Source of the DNA: Paenibacillus sp. BIHB 4019
Lineage (GTDB): Bacteria; Bacillota; Bacilli; Paenibacillales; Paenibacillaceae
Direction: 5' to 3'
DNA: 64,000 nt
NCBI RefSeq assembly: GCF_002741035.1
Contig: NZ_CP016808.1
Location: forward strand, 4,202,501-4,266,500
The notes under the pieces are model-generated. The model did not search any database. It saw nothing but the letters and a program-made list of their open reading frames with translations, and was not told where the DNA came from. This document shows positions 60,080 through 64,000 of this stretch, in pieces (within the stretch, counting starts at the first letter, position 1; every line of letters begins with the position of its first letter). A program made the translations under genes and the position numbers.

Positions 60080-62431
60080 ATGAAGCTTAAACAAGATTGG
60101 CAAGCGAAGTGGATTTGGAGCAATACGCCTGTGAATACTCCCAATGTGTATACAGAAGCACGAACTCTTTTTTTAGTCGATTCTGACCTTCAGGAAGCCG
60201 TACTGCATATTTCTGCTAATCAGGAATACAAGCTGTTTGTGAACGGGGCATGGGTAGGCAATGGCCCTTCTCCTTCAGACAATGCCTGGCAGTATTATGA
60301 TTCTTATGAAGTGGCGAATTTGTTGCATAGTGGAGCCAACAGCATTGCTATTGTTGCATACAATTTTTCCGATACTCATATTTACAATAGCCAAAAGCAA
60401 GGTCCGGGAGGTATTGTCGCCCAATTGGATATGCTTACAGACGAAGGCGATGTGGCTGTCTACACAGACGAGCGCTGGAAATGCCGTCGGTCGTCCCGCT
60501 GGGTACATAAGGTGTCAAGAATGCATGCTTGGAATGGATTTAAGGAAATTTACCTCGCGGAACAAGAGGACGGCTGGGAACAAACGGAATACGATGACTC
60601 CAACTGGGCAAAGGCTAGAATAGTCTCTGAGGTAGATGTTCAAGATACGCCGTGGCTGCATTTGATCCCCCGTGAAATTCCGTTTCTTGCCCGGGAAGAC
60701 GTCAAGCCCGAATTCATCATTCGCGTTGAAGAAAATTATGGCGCCGTTCATGGTTTTATGCAGCTATTAAAGGGAGCGTCAGGAAACATGGAGGTGGATG
60801 CCTCCGTTGCGGGTTCAATGCCCGCGGTTGTATTCGACTTCGCTGCTGAGAAGGTTGGTTATCCAATTATGGATATCGCTGCTCCGGAAGGGGGCGTTGT
60901 ACAGTTGTATTATGGCGAGTCGCTAGAATTGGTGCTAGTAGACACATTTGTTCTGAAGAAGGGTTTCAACCGGCTGTCACCGTTCGGAAGGCGGGCATTT
61001 CGATATGTGAAGTTAGCAGTCCAAGCGGCAGCTGCCCCGTTGCTGATTTCGAATTTCAGGGTTCAGTTCGTCTCCTATCCGTTTACTCAAGAAGGTTCGT
61101 TCTGTTGCAATGATGCTTTGTTGAATCAAATTTGGGACATCGGACGCTATACGACACGCGTGAATAGCCAAGACCATCTGGAAGATTGCCCTTATCGAGA
61201 GCAGGCGCTCTGGGTTGTTGACGCTGTTGTAATGGGCAAAGTGATTTATCAAACATTCGGCGACACTGCCCTTCTTCGAAAATGCTTGCTTCAGCTTGCC
61301 AGAATCCAGAATGAAGATGGCTCAATACCAGGTACAGGCCCGGAGCGTAATTCTCAGTTGCTGCCTGATTTTAATGCGTATTGGCTGCTTGGTGTTTACG
61401 ATTATTGGATTTACTCGGGCGATAAGGGATTCATATTAGAACTGGAGACGACAATTCGCAAATTGCTAGCTTGGTTCGGCAAGCAGGAGGACGATGACGG
61501 TTTATTCGCTAGGGCGGATCGCAGCGGTTGGTGGTGCTTCGTGGATTGGGCAGATTATATGGATAAGCGTGATCGGGTAACCGCCATTTCTTGTTTATAT
61601 TACAAAGTATTGCGAAGCACGGAAGAATTGGCAGCCGTATTTGAAGATGAGGGGTTCTCACGAGAATGTGCTGAACTTGCGGAACGGCTGAATAGGACTG
61701 TTCGCTTGCTTTTACGCATTCCGGACAGTGGGCTGTATGCCGATTGCTTAACGGACGATGGCTTATCGAGCAGCGTCACTTACCAGACCAACTTCATTGC
61801 ACTTTGGTCCGGCTTGATGACCGACGAAGAGGCAGATGATTTTATTCAAAATGTTTTTGCTGCAGGTCAATGTCCAGAATTAAAAGGTGCATTTTTTTAC
61901 CACATCGTTCTTGAAGCGCTATTTACCCGCGGATATGTAAACATGGCATTGAACATTATGCGTGATTATTGGGGGGGAATGGTTGCTCGCGGAGCGACGA
62001 CATGGTGGGAAACATTCGATCCCTCATCCTCACCTTGCACGATTCCAAGTCCTTATCAGGGGAATACGCCATCATACCTGTCGGACGATACTCCGGTTAG
62101 TCTATGTCATGGATGGGGAGCGGCACCGACTTATCTGTTGACTAGGCAGGTGTTGGGCATCGACGTAAGCAATCTTTCTTCGGGAGAATTTGTTTTCCAT
62201 CCTAAACTGGGAGATCTGACCTGGGCAAAAGGGACAGTACCGACTTCTTTTGGTTATATATCTGTGGAACTAGTCAGGGAGTCTGACGGCTCTCTCATGA
62301 TTGACCTAGAGTATCCAGAATGCCTTTCTGCTCGTTTCATGGTGTATATGGAACAGTTCGAGAATAGACGAAACGGAAGAGTCTTCGTTGCACGTGGCAA
62401 GATCCCGAACGTATCTTGTTCAAGCGTATAA
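60080..62431 (+). CDS. GH78-family hydrolase, shorter paralogue
   Basis: 783 residues, no signal peptide. It has an N-terminal jelly-roll (about 1-170, YKLFVNGAWVGNGPSPSD), a second beta domain and the barrel with EDCPYREQALWVVDAV at about 366 and GATTWWETFDPSSSP at about 638, the positions matching the rhamnosidase catalytic sites. The middle is more divergent from the first enzyme, so the substrate may differ. It follows the first GH78 gene by 13 bp; GAGGAG precedes the ATG. Confidence 0.85.
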   Translation: MKLKQDWQAKWIWSNTPVNTPNVYTEARTLFLVDSDLQEAVLHISANQEYKLFVNGAWVGNGPSPSDNAWQYYDSYEVANLLHSGANSIAIVAYNFSDTHIYNSQKQGPGGIVAQLDMLTDEGDVAVYTDERWKCRRSSRWVHKVSRMHAWNGFKEIYLAEQEDGWEQTEYDDSNWAKARIVSEVDVQDTPWLHLIPREIPFLAREDVKPEFIIRVEENYGAVHGFMQLLKGASGNMEVDASVAGSMPAVVFDFAAEKVGYPIMDIAAPEGGVVQLYYGESLELVLVDTFVLKKGFNRLSPFGRRAFRYVKLAVQAAAAPLLISNFRVQFVSYPFTQEGSFCCNDALLNQIWDIGRYTTRVNSQDHLEDCPYREQALWVVDAVVMGKVIYQTFGDTALLRKCLLQLARIQNEDGSIPGTGPERNSQLLPDFNAYWLLGVYDYWIYSGDKGFILELETTIRKLLAWFGKQEDDDGLFARADRSGWWCFVDWADYMDKRDRVTAISCLYYKVLRSTEELAAVFEDEGFSRECAELAERLNRTVRLLLRIPDSGLYADCLTDDGLSSSVTYQTNFIALWSGLMTDEEADDFIQNVFAAGQCPELKGAFFYHIVLEALFTRGYVNMALNIMRDYWGGMVARGATTWWETFDPSSSPCTIPSPYQGNTPSYLSDDTPVSLCHGWGAAPTYLLTRQVLGIDVSNLSSGEFVFHPKLGDLTWAKGTVPTSFGYISVELVRESDGSLMIDLEYPECLSARFMVYMEQFENRRNGRVFVARGKIPNVSCSSV

Positions 62432-62455
62432 AGCTTTAAACTATAGATTAAAGGC

Positions 62456-62497
62456 GGCGACCTTTCCCAGGCTTTAGGTCAGGGCAAGGTCGCTGTT
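62456..62497 (+). terminator. Terminator after the GH78 genes
   Basis: GCGACCTT and AAGGTCGC arms followed by TGTTGTTT. Confidence 0.7.
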
Positions 62498-62512
62498 GTT
62501 TGAAATTACTGA

Positions 62513-62554
62513 AGAACATAAAATGTCAACTTTAGAAGGCGGATAGTGTCAGTG
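62513..62554 (+). promoter_or_regulatory. Putative AraC operator, distal copy before the importer
   Basis: AGAACATAAAATGTCAAC followed by TTTAGAAGG differs from the copy at 56655 in two of 27 positions, and GTCAGTG follows at the same 35-base offset. Confidence 0.55.
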
Positions 62555-62564
62555 ATTTTAATGT

Positions 62565-62578
62565 TTGAAAGCGCTACA
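62565..62578 (+). promoter_or_regulatory. Weak cre-like site before the importer
   Basis: TGAAAGCGCTACAA carries the CcpA core but differs at two positions from the consensus. Confidence 0.35.
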
Positions 62579-62640
62579 ATTTTCGATGTAGAGAACATTT
62601 AAGGGGGAACAGGAACACATGTGATTTGGAAGCTATCAGT

Positions 62641-62663
62641 AGGACATAAAATGTAAACTGTGG
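62641..62663 (+). promoter_or_regulatory. Third copy of the ACATAAAATGT motif
   Basis: AGGACATAAAATGTAAACTG lies 100 bp before the permease start and shares the ACATAAAATGT-N-AACT core with the two other copies. The GTCAGTG block is absent here. Confidence 0.45.
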
Positions 62664-62740
62664 CTTGAGACCAGGCAATCATATTCGTTAGTAACGATCA
62701 CAAAAAAGTGGTCGAGCTAGACGTAGGGAGGCACTTGAAA

Positions 62741-63697
62741 TTGGAAACAGCTAGAAGGATATTACAACCATCGAAAAGGGAAAGAAGCAAACAATTTTTG
62801 CGTAACGCTCTGCGCAATCGTTATCTATACGCAATGTCATTGCCATTCGTTATTTGGGCTTTCGTATTCAGTTATTTACCTCTTTGGGGATGGACGATGG
62901 CTTTTCAAAAATACCGTCCAGGACGGTCATTTTGGGAGCAGGAATGGGTAGGATTCGATCACTTTGTGGCATTATTCCATGATGATATGTTCTATATAGT
63001 CTTGCGCAACACACTTGCCATGAGCTTCATGGGATTAATTGCTGGTTTTACGGTACCTATTATATTTGCCATCACTCTGAATGAAATAAAGTCAATGGCT
63101 TTCAAGCGTTTTGCACAGACTGTCTCTTATTTGCCCCACTTTGTATCATGGGTCGTTGTCGCCGGTATCGTTACGAAGATGCTCTCGACGGAGAATGGCG
63201 CTATCAACGATATTTTGCTGTGGGTTGGCATTATTCAAGAGCCCATTCAGTTTATGGCGAAAGGCGAGCTATTCTGGGGGATCGTTACGGTGTCGGACAT
63301 GTGGAAAGAGATGGGCTGGAATGCCATTATTTATTTGGCTGCGATTGCGGGTATTGGTCCCGAGCTATACGAGGCGGCTAAAGTCGACGGAGCGAACAGA
63401 ATTCAGCAGATCTGGCACATTACATTGCCGGGCATACGGACAACCATTGTTATTTTGTTAATTATGTCGATCGGTCATCTGATTAGTATCGGGTTCGAGA
63501 AGCAGTTCCTTCTCGGAAATAGTCTTGTACGCGATTACTCGCAAGTTCTTGATTTATATGCACTAAATTTTGGCCTTAACATGGGACGATTCTCTTTCGG
63601 TACAGCAGTCAATATTTTTAATTCGGTTGTAAGTGTATTGCTGTTATTGACAGCGAACGGCATTTTCAAACGTTTCACAAAAGAAAGCATTATGTAG
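62741..63697 (+). CDS. Sugar ABC transporter permease, LplB type
   Basis: A 318-residue membrane subunit. The TTG at 62741 is chosen because GGGAGG lies nine bases before it; upstream starts would lie in or before that site. It has six hydrophobic segments beginning with YAMSLPFVIWAFVFSYLPLW and the EAA loop YEAAKVDGANRIQQIWHITL. LplB/YtcP-type importers commonly carry oligosaccharides from pectin and similar polymers. It is placed downstream of the GH78 genes with the shared operator motif, so rhamnose-containing oligosaccharides are the likely cargo (inference). Confidence 0.88.
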   Translation: METARRILQPSKRERSKQFLRNALRNRYLYAMSLPFVIWAFVFSYLPLWGWTMAFQKYRPGRSFWEQEWVGFDHFVALFHDDMFYIVLRNTLAMSFMGLIAGFTVPIIFAITLNEIKSMAFKRFAQTVSYLPHFVSWVVVAGIVTKMLSTENGAINDILLWVGIIQEPIQFMAKGELFWGIVTVSDMWKEMGWNAIIYLAAIAGIGPELYEAAKVDGANRIQQIWHITLPGIRTTIVILLIMSIGHLISIGFEKQFLLGNSLVRDYSQVLDLYALNFGLNMGRFSFGTAVNIFNSVVSVLLLLTANGIFKRFTKESIM

Positions 63698-63709
63698 GGA
63701 GGCACCAGT

Positions 63710-64000
63710 ATGTCTAAGATAAGAAAGCGCCAAGAGGTGTCTGCTTCGGATCGCCTATTTGATATCTTTATTTATACCTTTGTTATTACCATGACCATTG
63801 TGACCTTATATCCCTTTCTTAACGTGGCAGCCATTTCGTTAAATGACTCGATTGACAGCGTACGTGGGGGAATCACGATCTATCCTCGGGTATTTACGCT
63901 AGAAAACTATAAAATCATCTTCACATACGAAGGTCTCTTGACCGGCTTTAAAAACTCCGCACTCCGCACTGTGCTTGGTACGATCGTCGGACTGATTAGC
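63710..64000 (+). CDS. Sugar ABC transporter permease, LplC type (partial)
   Basis: The first 97 codons of the second permease, cut by the window end. It begins MSKIRKRQEVSASDRLFDIF, then a first membrane helix IYTFVITMTIVTLYPFLNVA and LNDSIDSVRGGITIYPRVFT, typical of the LplC/YtcP group. GGGAGG precedes the ATG 13 bp after the first permease gene. Confidence 0.88.
   Translation, partial: MSKIRKRQEVSASDRLFDIFIYTFVITMTIVTLYPFLNVAAISLNDSIDSVRGGITIYPRVFTLENYKIIFTYEGLLTGFKNSALRTVLGTIVGLIS

Overview
The window looks like chromosomal DNA of a Paenibacillus-type, endospore-forming Bacillota. Evidence: strong AGGAGG-type ribosome binding sites with many TTG and GTG starts, a T-box ahead of pheST, a ydaO-type c-di-AMP riboswitch, cre-like sites, CotH/CotB/CotF-type spore coat genes, MutS2, and sugar ABC importers without their own ATPase next to polysaccharide-degrading enzymes. 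No rRNA, tRNA, CRISPR array, integrase or transposase was seen.

Layout. 1-8.9 kb: a mannoside-utilisation operon (end of a LacI-type regulator, two permeases, a lipoprotein binding protein, two GH2 beta-mannosidases). 9-12 kb, minus strand: a small unknown gene behind a c-di-AMP riboswitch, an ArsB-type transporter with a 58-residue companion, and an HxlR regulator. 12.2-23.6 kb: single genes and short operons (RibA, lipoproteins, a DRE-TIM aldolase, GNAT, a vWA lipoprotein, a CopD-type membrane protein, an orphan histidine kinase, a Rid protein, a DHFR-like protein, a DapA-like aldolase, a copper-amine-oxidase-N protein). 23.6-27.6 kb: T-box, pheS, pheT. 27.76-28.26 kb: five exact-period 98-bp palindromic repeats. 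28.4-32.6 kb: a 1407-residue protein that starts as ZapA and continues as a proline-free coiled coil. This is the most unusual object in the window.

32.7-41.2 kb: an SDR, a broken AraC-type cupin gene, a CuA-motif cupredoxin lipoprotein, a YvlD-type membrane protein, mutS2, DUF350 with a 26-residue membrane peptide, a zinc-ribbon protein, an MFS transporter and a cysteine synthase. 41.2-45.2 kb: a spore-coat cluster (CotH kinase, divergent CotB-like proteins, two CotF-like proteins). 45.3-50.6 kb: an Lrp regulator with its aminotransferase, a cobalamin adenosyltransferase coupled to a pseudouridine synthase, an ArsC/Spx-like protein and a second aminotransferase.

50.6-64 kb: a visibly more AT-rich plant-polysaccharide island. 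It holds a secreted GH74 xyloglucanase whose 3' end is damaged by an internal deletion, an AraC regulator, two GH78 rhamnosidase-family enzymes and the start of an LplB/LplC-type importer. A shared 27-bp motif lies ahead of the first GH78 gene and ahead of the importer, which suggests one regulon, probably under the AraC protein. cre-like sites at four loci suggest catabolite repression. Both importers lack an ATPase gene here, so they probably use a shared MsmX-type ATPase encoded elsewhere.
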